Positions 8,939 to 16,584 of a stretch of DNA of 64,000 nucleotides are shown here, one piece after another (position 1 is the first letter of the stretch; every line of letters starts with the position of its first letter). This DNA comes from Bradyrhizobium sp. LLZ17. Its GTDB lineage: Bacteria; Pseudomonadota; Alphaproteobacteria; Rhizobiales; Xanthobacteraceae. The notes beneath the pieces were generated by a model, which was not told the origin of the DNA, made no database searches, and saw nothing but the letters and a program-made list of their open reading frames with translations. The translations under genes were made by a program, and so were the position numbers. The stretch lies in contig NZ_CP165734.1 of the NCBI RefSeq assembly GCF_041200145.1, positions 6,925,001 through 6,989,000 of the forward strand, given 5' to 3'.

Positions 8939-10810
8939 CTATCCCACCCCTAACGCCACCGCGACATTGTAGGTCAGAAAGCTAGCGGCATAGGCCAGCA
9001 CCAGCATGTACCCGAACGTCGTCGCCATCCAGACCCAGCTTCCGGTCTCGCGCCGGATCACGGCCAGTGTGGACGCGCATTGCGGAGCGAAAATGTACCA
9101 GGCGAGCATCGACAGCGCGGTCGCGAGCGACCATTTCGTCGCCAGCACCTGTCCGATCTGCTCGGCGGCTTCCTTGCCGCCTTCGATCGCGTAGACGGTG
9201 CCGAGCGCCGCGACCGCGACCTCCCGCGCCGCCATGCCCGGGATCAGCGCCACCGCGATCTGCCAGTTGAAGCCGACCGGCGCGAGCAGCGGCGCGATCG
9301 CGTGACCGATGATCGCGGCCAGGCTGAAGTTGATGGCAGGCTCGGTGGCACCCGCCGGCGGCTGCGGGAACGAAGCCAAAAACCAGATCAGCACCATCAT
9401 CGAGAAGATCGTGGTGCCGGCGCGGTGCAAGAACATTTTTGCGCGCGTATAGACGCCGATCGCGATCGATTTCAGGCGCGGCATCTTGTAGTCGGGCAGC
9501 TCCAGCATGAAGGGCGCCGGCGCGTAGTCGCGCAGCATGAAGAACTTGATCAGGAACGAGACCAGCAGCGCGCTGATGATGCCGGCGGCGTAGAGGCCGA
9601 ACATCACGAGGCCCTGGAGGTTGACGAAGCCCCAGACGTCCTTCGCCGGAATGAAGGCGGAGATGATCAGCGTATAGACCGGAATGCGCGCCGAGCAGGT
9701 CATCAGCGGCGCGATCAGGATCGTGGTCAGCCGGTCGCGCTTGTTGTCGATCACCCGCGTCGCCATGATGCCGGGAATGGCGCAGGCAAAGCTCGACAGA
9801 AGCGGAATGAAGGCGCGGCCGTGCAGGCCGGCGCCGCCCATGATGCGGTCCATCAGGAACGCGGCGCGCGCCATGTAACCGAAATCTTCCAAGAGCAGGA
9901 TGAACAGGAAGATGATGATGATCTGCGGCAGGAACACGACCACGCTGCCGACGCCGGAGATCACCCCGTTCTGAACGAAGCTCTGCAACAGGCCGGCGGG
10001 GAGGGTGGCGTGCACGAACTGGCCGAGCGCATCGAAGCCGGAGTTGAGCAGCTCCATCAGCGGCTGCGCCCAGGCGAACACCGCCTGGAACATCACGAAC
10101 AGGATAGCCGCGAGCACCACGAGCCCGCCGACGGGATGCAGCACCACGGCGTCGATCCGCGCGGTCCAGGTGTCGGGGCTAGCAGGCAGGCTGACGCAGT
10201 CGGCGATGATGCGGTCGGCGTCGCGCTGCGTGGCGCGCAGCTCGGAGACGCTGAGCGCGCGCCAGCTGTTCTCGGCGGGCTCGGCCGCGAGCCTTGCCGA
10301 GATATCGTCGGTCAGGTTCAAGAGGTCTGCGGTGCCGTTTTTGCGCACCGCGATCGATGTGACCACGGGCACGCCGAGTTCCTTGGCGAGCCGCTCGACG
10401 TCGACGCTGATACCGCGTCGGCTCGCGATATCGAACATGTTGAGCACCAGCAGCAGTGGCCGGCCGGTGCGCTTGAGTTCGAGCAGCAGGCGGATAGTCA
10501 GCCGCAGGTTGGTCGCATCGGCGACGCACAGCACAAGATCGGGCAGCGCCTCGCCCGAGGCCTTGCCGAGCACGAAGTCGCGGGTGATCTCTTCGTCCGG
10601 GCTGCGGCCGCGCAGCGAATAGGTGCCGGGCAGGTCGACCACCGAGACCTGGCGTCCCAACGGGGTGACGAAGAAGCCCTCCTTGCGTTCCACCGTGACG
10701 CCCGGATAGTTCGCGACCTTTTGCCGGCTGCCGGTCAGCGCATTGAACAGCGAGGTCTTGCCGCTGTTTGGCGTGCCCACCAGGGCGAGATGCAGCAGGG
10801 GTGCTTCCAT
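8939..10810 (-). CDS. feoB: Ferrous iron transporter FeoB
   Basis: This 623-residue inner-membrane Fe(II) transporter has an N-terminal G domain. G1 is VGTPNSGKTS, followed by the family-typical NYPGVTVERKEG. G3 is DLPGTYSL and G4 is NMFD, and a helical spacer follows. The membrane part contains the Gate motifs, with Cys residues in FACAIPGIMATR and TCSARIPVYT, and about eight or more helices. The length is at the short end of the family (about 620-770), without a long C-terminal Cys-rich extension. It lies 37 bases downstream of feoA on the same strand, so the two form a feoAB operon. Confidence 0.97.
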   Translation of the reverse strand: MEAPLLHLALVGTPNSGKTSLFNALTGSRQKVANYPGVTVERKEGFFVTPLGRQVSVVDLPGTYSLRGRSPDEEITRDFVLGKASGEALPDLVLCVADATNLRLTIRLLLELKRTGRPLLLVLNMFDIASRRGISVDVERLAKELGVPVVTSIAVRKNGTADLLNLTDDISARLAAEPAENSWRALSVSELRATQRDADRIIADCVSLPASPDTWTARIDAVVLHPVGGLVVLAAILFVMFQAVFAWAQPLMELLNSGFDALGQFVHATLPAGLLQSFVQNGVISGVGSVVVFLPQIIIIFLFILLLEDFGYMARAAFLMDRIMGGAGLHGRAFIPLLSSFACAIPGIMATRVIDNKRDRLTTILIAPLMTCSARIPVYTLIISAFIPAKDVWGFVNLQGLVMFGLYAAGIISALLVSFLIKFFMLRDYAPAPFMLELPDYKMPRLKSIAIGVYTRAKMFLHRAGTTIFSMMVLIWFLASFPQPPAGATEPAINFSLAAIIGHAIAPLLAPVGFNWQIAVALIPGMAAREVAVAALGTVYAIEGGKEAAEQIGQVLATKWSLATALSMLAWYIFAPQCASTLAVIRRETGSWVWMATTFGYMLVLAYAASFLTYNVAVALGVG

Positions 10811-10847
10811 TTGCTTAAAGGCCTTGGATCAAATATCCGGTCGCTGT

Positions 10848-11123
10848 CTACGCGACGATGATGGCCATGGCTTCGCGACGGCGCACCGCGATGGTGATGT
10901 TGTCGACGCGAACCGCGATCGGGTCGCGCCCGACCAGCCCTTCGTGCAGGACCTCGACCCGGGCCCCCTCGACGAAGCCGAGCTCGATCAGTCGGCTCTC
11001 GAGCTCGATGTCCGAGAGCGCCGAGCCTGCGTCCTTGGCGGAAAGGTGCTGAATGACGCCGGTGTAGCCGCGCTGGGCCAGACCCAGCGGCAAAAGCGGG
11101 CGCGTATCATGGGTGTCGGTCAT
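10848..11123 (-). CDS. feoA: Ferrous iron transport protein FeoA
   Basis: The 91-residue SH3-like cytoplasmic protein acts with FeoB. It contains the family pattern LIELGFVEGARVEVLHEG and ends DNITIAVRRREAMAIIV, as FeoA proteins do. ATG at 11123 is chosen over an in-frame TTG five codons upstream. It is the first gene of the feoAB operon. A possible iron-control site lies about 60 bases upstream. Confidence 0.92.
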   Translation of the reverse strand: MTDTHDTRPLLPLGLAQRGYTGVIQHLSAKDAGSALSDIELESRLIELGFVEGARVEVLHEGLVGRDPIAVRVDNITIAVRRREAMAIIVA

Positions 11124-11182
11124 GCCCTGTATTTTCAACGCAAGGCATCGAGGTCAAGCGCGCTCGCTCGCGGAAGCTGCAC

Positions 11183-11199
11183 CTTAGAGCGATTTTAAA
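11183..11199 (-). promoter_or_regulatory. Candidate Irr-type iron control element upstream of feoA
   Basis: On the minus strand the sequence reads TTTAAAATCGCTCTAAG, an imperfect dyad. It resembles the iron control element bound by Irr in Bradyrhizobium (approximately TTTAGAAnnnTTCTAAA), matching 6 of 7 in one arm and 5 of 7 in the other. Its position 60-75 bases before the feoA start is reasonable for control of iron uptake. This is a pattern match only. Confidence 0.4.
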
Positions 11200-11237
11200 G
11201 TGCGGATCACGAAAGTGTGGGGCAAGCACCCCGGCGC

Positions 11238-11489
11238 TTACTGGGCCGGGACCTTTTCCGGCTGGACCGCCATGGCGCGGCTCTTGAAGTAGTCGAGCAC
11301 GAACAGCCGGATCGCCGAGGATAGATTGCCCTGCTGACGACCGCCGTCGATTTCGCCAACGAGCTCGGACAACGTCATGTTGCGCAGGCTCGAAATCTCC
11401 TTCATGCCGTTCCAGAACGCCTCTTCCAGGCTGACGCTGGTCTTGTGGCCGGCGACCACGATTGATCGTTTCACGACCGGCGACTTCAT
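11238..11489 (-). CDS. Ribbon-helix-helix domain protein (RHH_4 type)
   Basis: The 83-residue product matches the RHH_4 pattern: KRSIVVAGHKTSVSLEEAFW at the N terminus, then MTLSELVGEID, then NLSSAIRLFVLDYFKSR. Such proteins have a ribbon-helix-helix fold, and some bind DNA. Its start codon overlaps the stop of the DUF4169 gene (ATGA at 11486-11489), so translation is probably coupled. The longer open frame to 11738 is only an out-of-frame read through the DUF4169 gene. Confidence 0.85.
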   Translation of the reverse strand: MKSPVVKRSIVVAGHKTSVSLEEAFWNGMKEISSLRNMTLSELVGEIDGGRQQGNLSSAIRLFVLDYFKSRAMAVQPEKVPAQ

Positions 11490-11674
11490 GGCTGCTCCTC
11501 GCGATCGATCCGGTGCTGGTCCAGACGCTCCTTCGCCTGGTCCGCCCGCGTCTCCTCCGCCGACCGCTCCGCCTTGGTGCGGCCGAACTTCGCCCGGTTG
11601 GCGTCCGCCTGCTTCGCCGAGGTTTCCCGCTCGGCGCGCTTCCTGAAACGATTCAGGTTGATGACGTTCCCCAT
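11486..11674 (-). CDS. DUF4169 family protein
   Basis: This 62-residue, highly charged helical protein starts MGNVINLNRFRKRAER, the DUF4169 signature. The rest is Lys/Arg/Glu-rich (FGRTKAERSAEETRADQAKE). The function is unknown. It is the upstream partner of the RHH gene and lies downstream of fumC on the same strand. Confidence 0.85.
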   Translation of the reverse strand: MGNVINLNRFRKRAERETSAKQADANRAKFGRTKAERSAEETRADQAKERLDQHRIDREEQP

Positions 11675-11963
11675 GCCGCGTCTCCATCACCCGATCCTTT
11701 TCAGACAGGATGAAACATCCAGAAACCAGGCGCCGCACCGCGCCCCAAGAGACTTGATCTGAGACTTGATCGCCATTCGCTTCTCCTCGTCAATCGGCCT
11801 GTCGGCCATCAAACGATGAATTTCGCCCCCCGCGAGGGGGAGACGAATGCGTAGCACGCATCCTTGCCGCGACATTGACGGTAATCAAATCCTCTCCGTT
11901 AAGCCTCATAATTGTGAGCGTCCGGGCTCCGTATCACTACGGATGACTATCGGAATTCGGAAT

Positions 11964-13394
11964 TTATCCCGGCCTCGTCATCTTGTCCGGCTGCACCAAA
12001 CGATCGAACTCGTCCGCTGAGACGAAGCCCAGCCGCAGCGCTTCTTCCTTCAGCGTGGTGCCGTTGGCGTGCGCGGTCTTCGCCACCTTGGCTGCGTTGT
12101 CGTAGCCGATCTTCGGCGCGAGTGCGGTGACCAGCATCAGCGAACGCTCCATCAGCTCCTTGATGTGCTTTTCGTCGGCGCGGATGCCGCTGACGCAATG
12201 CTCGGTAAAGGAGCGCGCGGCGTCCGCCAGCAGGCGGATCGAGTGCAGCATGTTGTAGGCCAGCACGGGCTTGTAGACGTTGAGCTCGAAATGGCCCTGG
12301 CTGCCGCCGACCGTGATCGCGGTGTGATTGCCGAACACTTGGCAGCACACCATCGTCATCGCCTCGCATTGCGTCGGATTGACCTTGCCCGGCATGATCG
12401 ATGAGCCCGGCTCGTTCTCCGGCAGGACCAGTTCGCCGAGACCGGACCGCGGGCCCGATCCGAGCAGGCGGATGTCGTTGGCGATCTTGAACAGCCCCGT
12501 CGCCACCGAATTGATGGCGCCGTGCACCAGGACATACGCGTCGTTGGAAGCCAGCGCCTCGAATTTGTTGGCGGCGCTGGTGAGCGGCAATTTGGTGATC
12601 GTGGCCGCGTGCTTGGCGAACAGTTTTGCAAAGCGAGGGCTCGAGTTGAGCCCGGTGCCGACGGCGGTGCCGCCCTGCGCCAGCGGATAGAGGTCCTTCA
12701 CCGCAACCTTCAGCCGCGCGATCCCGCTTTCGACCTGCGCGGCATAGCCGGAAAACTCCTGGCCGAGCGTCAGCGGCGTCGCGTCCTGGGTGTGCGTGCG
12801 GCCAATCTTGACGATCCTCGCAAACTCTTTCTCCTTCTTGCGAAGCGCGCCCAGCAGTTCACTCAGCGCGGGAACGAGGTCGTCCGTGATGCGGCCGGCG
12901 GCCGCGATATGCATCGCGGTCGGGAAGGAATCGTTTGAGGACTGGCTCATGTTGACGTGATCGTTGGGGTGCACCGGCTTCTTGGTGCCGAGTTCGCCGC
13001 CCAAAAGCTCATTGGCCCGGTTTGCGATCACCTCGTTGAGGTTCATGTTGCTCTGCGTGCCCGAGCCGGTCTGCCACACCACCAGCGGAAAGTGGTCGTC
13101 CAGCTTGCCCTCGATCACCTCGCGGGCGGCGCGGATGATGGCATTGGCGCGGCGCTGGTCGAGCAAGCCGAGCTCGCGGTTGGACTGCGCTGCGGCGAGC
13201 TTGACGATGCCAAGCGCATGCACCAACGAGATCGGCATGCGGTCGATGCCGATGCGAAAATTCTGGCGCGAGCGTTCAGTCTGGGCCCCCCAATAGCGAT
13301 CAGACGGGACCTCGATCGGACCAAAACTGTCGGTCTCGGTGCGGGTCGCGGAGCGTGAGGGGCGGGCAGTCTTTGATCCGGCGGTCTTGGCCAT
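11964..13394 (-). CDS. fumC: Class II fumarate hydratase
   Basis: This 476-residue enzyme of the aspartase/fumarase superfamily interconverts fumarate and malate in the TCA cycle. The signature loop [17 protein letters not shown] is present, as are [17 protein letters not shown] and the catalytic-His stretch [19 protein letters not shown] at 13394 gives a usual-length protein with a 20-residue basic leader. An ATG at 13406 is also possible. A much longer open frame upstream has no family similarity. The DUF4169/RHH pair follows about 290 bases downstream, and sspB lies 100 bases upstream. Confidence 0.96.
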   Translation of the reverse strand: MAKTAGSKTARPSRSATRTETDSFGPIEVPSDRYWGAQTERSRQNFRIGIDRMPISLVHALGIVKLAAAQSNRELGLLDQRRANAIIRAAREVIEGKLDDHFPLVVWQTGSGTQSNMNLNEVIANRANELLGGELGTKKPVHPNDHVNMSQSSNDSFPTAMHIAAAGRITDDLVPALSELLGALRKKEKEFARIVKIGRTHTQDATPLTLGQEFSGYAAQVESGIARLKVAVKDLYPLAQGGTAVGTGLNSSPRFAKLFAKHAATITKLPLTSAANKFEALASNDAYVLVHGAINSVATGLFKIANDIRLLGSGPRSGLGELVLPENEPGSSIMPGKVNPTQCEAMTMVCCQVFGNHTAITVGGSQGHFELNVYKPVLAYNMLHSIRLLADAARSFTEHCVSGIRADEKHIKELMERSLMLVTALAPKIGYDNAAKVAKTAHANGTTLKEEALRLGFVSADEFDRLVQPDKMTRPG

Positions 13395-13494
13395 GAGCAC
13401 ATCCATTCTGCCGCACGAAATATCGCGCGGTCTCTTCATGTGCTCATCTATATAGGGACTTGGCCGGGCGCGACGATCTCGCGCCCAACCTGGA

Positions 13495-14012
13495 TCATTT
13501 CTTGCGGAAACGATCGAGCCGCACGACTTCGGCGCCGCCCTGGCTGGGCGGGGTCGGCTCCTCCGTGGTCTCCGCCTTGTCGCCGACGGGCGCGGGGACC
13601 GACACGGCTGAAGCAGCGGGGGTCGCCGGCAAGTTCTCGGGCGCGACATCGGCGACGTCGGAGGCCTCGAACTGGAGGCCGAATTTCACGGACGGGTCGA
13701 GGAAGCTCTTGATGGCGCTGAACGGCACGATCAGCCGCTCCGAATGCCGCCGAAGGACAGGCCGACCTCGAAGCGGTCTTCGAGCACGGTCAGGTCCCAG
13801 AACTGGTGCTGGAGGATGATCGTCATCTCTTCCGGATATTGCGCGAGCAGCCGCGACGAGATCTTCACGCCGTCGGCCTTCGAGGCGAATGTGATGAAGA
13901 AATGATGCTCGCCCGGCAATCCGCTGGCTGCTGCATCGGTCAGCACCTTACGCACCACCCCGCGCATCGCGTCGGTTGCCAGCACGTCGTATCGGATATG
14001 GTCGGTCGCCAT
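13495..14012 (-). pseudogene. sspB: SspB, ClpXP adaptor (broken by a 1-base deletion)
   Basis: SspB tethers ssrA-tagged proteins to ClpXP. The N-terminal part (from MATDHIRYDVLATDAMRG) contains LPGEHHFFITF and IILQHQFWDLTVLEDRFEVG, clear family features. It ends prematurely after LSFGGI. The next frame continues exactly where expected ([20 protein letters not shown]) and runs through an acidic/Pro linker to a ClpX-binding-like C terminus, [10 protein letters not shown]. Restoring one base at about 13742 (TCCGAATG to TCCGGAATG on the plus strand) gives an intact 172-residue protein. A sequencing error is more likely than real loss. The tmRNA gene lies just upstream. Confidence 0.88.
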
Positions 14013-14127
14013 GGTGGTCCTGTTGCATTCCAGGAGACGGGCCCTGCCGGCCCGACTCGCCAAGCCGCAATAGTACCGCGCCTGACGGGTCAGCAGGAGT
14101 CCCCGCCGGGAAGGAAATAAGAGGTAA

Positions 14128-14463
14128 GTGGAGGCTTCTGTTGCCAGGTGCCTCCGAACCCCGCCTAACGGAGCTTAACCCGTTAGGACTTCAAGATGGT
14201 CTTTCAAACTGCGTTACGCAGCCTGAGCAACCGGAGCAAAGTTGTCGTTGGCAACTATTGCATAGCCCGATAACGGCGGAACAATACCGGGAAAAAGTTC
14301 GCCCTTTACGCCCTCGTCGATCCTATTTCGCCCCCGCCAAAACCCGCCTCTCGGCAGGCTGAAGCCCGAAAATCGGTGGGCTTTGGTGGAGGCGCCGGGT
14401 ACCGCCCCCGGGTCCGAATGGTTTATTGCGACGACCGTTTATTTCCATAGCCGGCGAACCGGC
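14128..14463 (-). ncRNA. ssrA: Transfer-messenger RNA, circularly permuted two-piece form
   Basis: On the minus strand, codons at 14252-14217 read ANDNFAPVAQAA and are followed by TAA (14216-14214), an alphaproteobacterial tmRNA tag. Upstream, GGGGGCGAAATAGGATCGAC (from 14335) matches the conserved tmRNA 5' end. Further upstream an acceptor piece ends CGCCTCCACCA at 14384. GGGGGCG pairs with CGCCTCC over seven base pairs with a G3-U70 wobble, as needed for alanylation. The acceptor piece thus precedes the coding piece, with about 48 bases between them that are removed. A GGAGGC/GCCTCC hairpin (14155-14130) marks the approximate 3' end. Outer ends are estimates. Confidence 0.93.
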
Positions 14464-14469
14464 ACCCCC

Positions 14470-14499
14470 AATATAGGGGGCAAACATTTCAAATGACAG
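14470..14499 (-). promoter_or_regulatory. Candidate promoter of ssrA
   Basis: Reading the minus strand, CTGTCA (14499-14494) and TATATT (14475-14470) are separated by 18 bases. This is a fair sigma-70 type -35/-10 pair, placed just upstream of the tmRNA acceptor piece. Transcription would start near 14463. Confidence 0.5.
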
Positions 14500-14587
14500 G
14501 TGTTTCGAGCGGGAATCCCGCGGTTCCCTTTGGGATAGGTTGCGGACGGCCTTGGCCCGGCGGCGGACCGCGTTCTAAGCTGTTGGC

Positions 14588-15193
14588 ATGTCCCCGGATT
14601 CAGCACCGGCCGCGCAAGTGCCGGATCTCACCGCCGTCCACAGCCTTCCGCCCAGCCTGCCGGCGCTGTTCATGGCCTTTGCCCGGATGTCGCTGGCCGG
14701 TTTCGGCGGGGTTCTGGTGTTTGCCCGGCGAGCCATGGTCGAGCAGCACGGCTGGATGACGGCGGACGAGTTCAACGAGACCTTTGCGCTCTGCCATTTC
14801 CTGCCCGGGCCCAATATCGTCAATCTGTCGATGGTGTTCGGGTCGCGGCTGCGGGGCATCGCCGGGGGCGTTGCCGCCTTTGCCGGGCTGTTGCTGCCGC
14901 CGACACTGATCATGACCGGGCTCGCGATCGTCTACGCCCGTTTCGGCGATGTGGACGTGCTGCGCCGCAGCCTTGCCGGCATCTCCTGTGCCGCGGTCGG
15001 CCTGTTAATCGCCGTGGTGTTCCGCATGATGACGCCGCTGTTCAAGCGGATGGACGCGGTCGCGCTCATCCTGATGCTCGCGGTGTTCACAGCCATCGGC
15101 GTGCTTCGCCTGCCGCTCCAGGCGGTGCTGCTGGTCGCGATCCCTCTCAGCATCGCGGTGAGCTTCGTCGTGCGACGGAAGGTAGCAGCATGA
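14588..15193 (+). CDS. chrA: Chromate transporter family, N-terminal half-protein
   Basis: This 201-residue membrane protein carries one CHR domain: MAFARMSLAGFGGVLVFARR, then the family motif CHFLPGPNIVNLSMVFG, followed by about five hydrophobic helices. Full-length ChrA has two CHR domains in one chain. Here they are two genes that overlap by four bases (ATGA at 15190), the short-chain paired arrangement. Pairs of this kind can export chromate, but many relatives have an unproven substrate. Confidence 0.88.
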   Translation: MSPDSAPAAQVPDLTAVHSLPPSLPALFMAFARMSLAGFGGVLVFARRAMVEQHGWMTADEFNETFALCHFLPGPNIVNLSMVFGSRLRGIAGGVAAFAGLLLPPTLIMTGLAIVYARFGDVDVLRRSLAGISCAAVGLLIAVVFRMMTPLFKRMDAVALILMLAVFTAIGVLRLPLQAVLLVAIPLSIAVSFVVRRKVAA

Positions 15194-15720
15194 GCGGCGA
15201 GAACCCGATCTGGGCGTTGATCACCACCTTTGGTCTGATGTCACTATTCGCGGTCGGCGGCGCCGCGGCCGCAGTGCCCGAGATGCATCGCATCGCGGTC
15301 GACGTGCATCACTGGATGACCGACAAGCAGTTTGCCGACGCCTATGCGATCGCGCAGCTCTCGCCCGGTCCCAATGTCCTGATCGTTACGTTGATCGGCT
15401 ATGCCGTCGCCGGCATTCCCGGCGCGCTGGCCGCAACGCTGGCGATGTGCCTGCCAACGGCGTTGCTTGCCTATTATGTCAGCCGGCTCCTGAACCGACC
15501 GAGCCAATCGCGCTGGCCCGCGCTGATCCAGGCTGCGCTGGTTCCGCTCTCGATCGGCTTGATGGCCGCGAGCGCCCTGATCCTGGCCCAGGCGACAGAT
15601 CGCAGCATTGCTGCGCTGCTTCTGACCGCGACGGTTGCAGTGATAGCATCCGTCTCGCGCGTCAATCCGTTGTGGCTTCTGCTCGCAGGGGGCGTGTTGG
15701 GTTTTGCTGGCATTGTGTGA
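15190..15720 (+). CDS. chrA: Chromate transporter family, C-terminal half-protein
   Basis: This 176-residue second CHR-domain partner contains LMSLFAVGGAAAAVPEMHR and the motif AIAQLSPGPNVLIVTLIGY, then several transmembrane helices. Overlap with the preceding gene suggests coupled translation and a heterodimer of the two halves with opposite membrane topology, as for other short CHR pairs. Confidence 0.88.
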   Translation: MSGENPIWALITTFGLMSLFAVGGAAAAVPEMHRIAVDVHHWMTDKQFADAYAIAQLSPGPNVLIVTLIGYAVAGIPGALAATLAMCLPTALLAYYVSRLLNRPSQSRWPALIQAALVPLSIGLMAASALILAQATDRSIAALLLTATVAVIASVSRVNPLWLLLAGGVLGFAGIV

Positions 15721-15815
15721 TGAAAATCGCTACGCAATGACCCGGGCGGGGGGAACGATTTCCAGCCGATTAGAACAACAGTGCTCGTGACTTAGGAGTC
15801 ACGGAGGAGACATGC

Positions 15816-16577
15816 ATGGCCGATACAATGGGCCACTCGGCGACAGCAACCAGAAACACCTCGGTCGCGATCGGTTTCTGTCTGCTGGCCCTGGCGCCGC
15901 AGATTTTCGAATTCATCTGGTCGATCGGAACCATCTTTGGCTGGGGCGGCGGCCGTGGCCCGGCCACAGTCCTGATCAGCCATGCAACGGCGCTGTTCGC
16001 AGGCGCACCTGCTGCGCTGCTCGGAGCCGTCGGTGGTGACACCAAGAAGGCGTCGTCCGATGTGCTGCTCGCGCTGATCTATTCCTATCCGCTGTTTGCG
16101 GTGGCGATCCTCACGATCTTCATGACGATCAGGTCGGCGCAGGACTATGTCGGCGGCATCGTTCTGATGGCGCTCGCATTGTTCGCGCTGTGGGCCTCGA
16201 GCGATCTGCAGGGCATGCGCGGCTTCTCCTTTGGCGCAGGTACGGCGCCGCGGATGTTTGGCGGGCTGCTTGTCGCGCTCGGCGCCGGGATCGCGTTGAC
16301 GGGACTGCTAACCGACGGGCCGGCGATGGCGCACTATGCCTGGCGCGGGCCCCTGTTCGTCATGATCTCGATTGTCTTCTTCGCCCTGGCGATTCGTCCG
16401 CTTGGCGTGGTGGTCACCGCCTTCACGAGCTTCCTGATCGCGGCGATGGGCACGCATGAGACGCGTTGGGTCGAAGCGATCATCGTCGGCGCCTGCCTGA
16501 CGCTCGGCTGCGCGCTGCTCTTTCCCTACGTGCTCGGGCTGCCGATGCCGATGTTCCCGCGCTTCCTGGCTCAGTGA
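15816..16577 (+). CDS. Tripartite tricarboxylate transporter, TctB family subunit
   Basis: The 253-residue protein has about seven to eight hydrophobic segments. The C-terminal 150 residues (from about YVGGIVLMALALFALWASSD) fit the TctB small membrane subunit, including FSFGAGTAPRMFGGLLVALG. The additional N-terminal helices make it longer than a minimal TctB (about 150 residues). Start ATG at 15816 has a strong GGAGGAGA site at 15802-15809. The TctA gene follows after seven bases. No TctC periplasmic binding protein is adjacent. Confidence 0.85.
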   Translation: MADTMGHSATATRNTSVAIGFCLLALAPQIFEFIWSIGTIFGWGGGRGPATVLISHATALFAGAPAALLGAVGGDTKKASSDVLLALIYSYPLFAVAILTIFMTIRSAQDYVGGIVLMALALFALWASSDLQGMRGFSFGAGTAPRMFGGLLVALGAGIALTGLLTDGPAMAHYAWRGPLFVMISIVFFALAIRPLGVVVTAFTSFLIAAMGTHETRWVEAIIVGACLTLGCALLFPYVLGLPMPMFPRFLAQ

Positions 16578-16584
16578 GGGTTTG

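Noticed and set aside
9080..10861. 593-codon open frame on the plus strand over feoB
   Set aside because: It is Asp/Arg/His/Gln-rich antisense of FeoB and has no recognisable domain.
11687..11875. 62-codon minus-strand frame between fumC and DUF4169
   Set aside because: There is no convincing ribosome-binding site or family. The surrounding GC-rich hairpins and the basic Cys-containing product suggest chance.
14588..15720. Frameshifted full-length ChrA
   Set aside because: The two halves each have their own start and normal ends and overlap by ATGA, which is the known short-chain pair layout, so no indel needs to be assumed.
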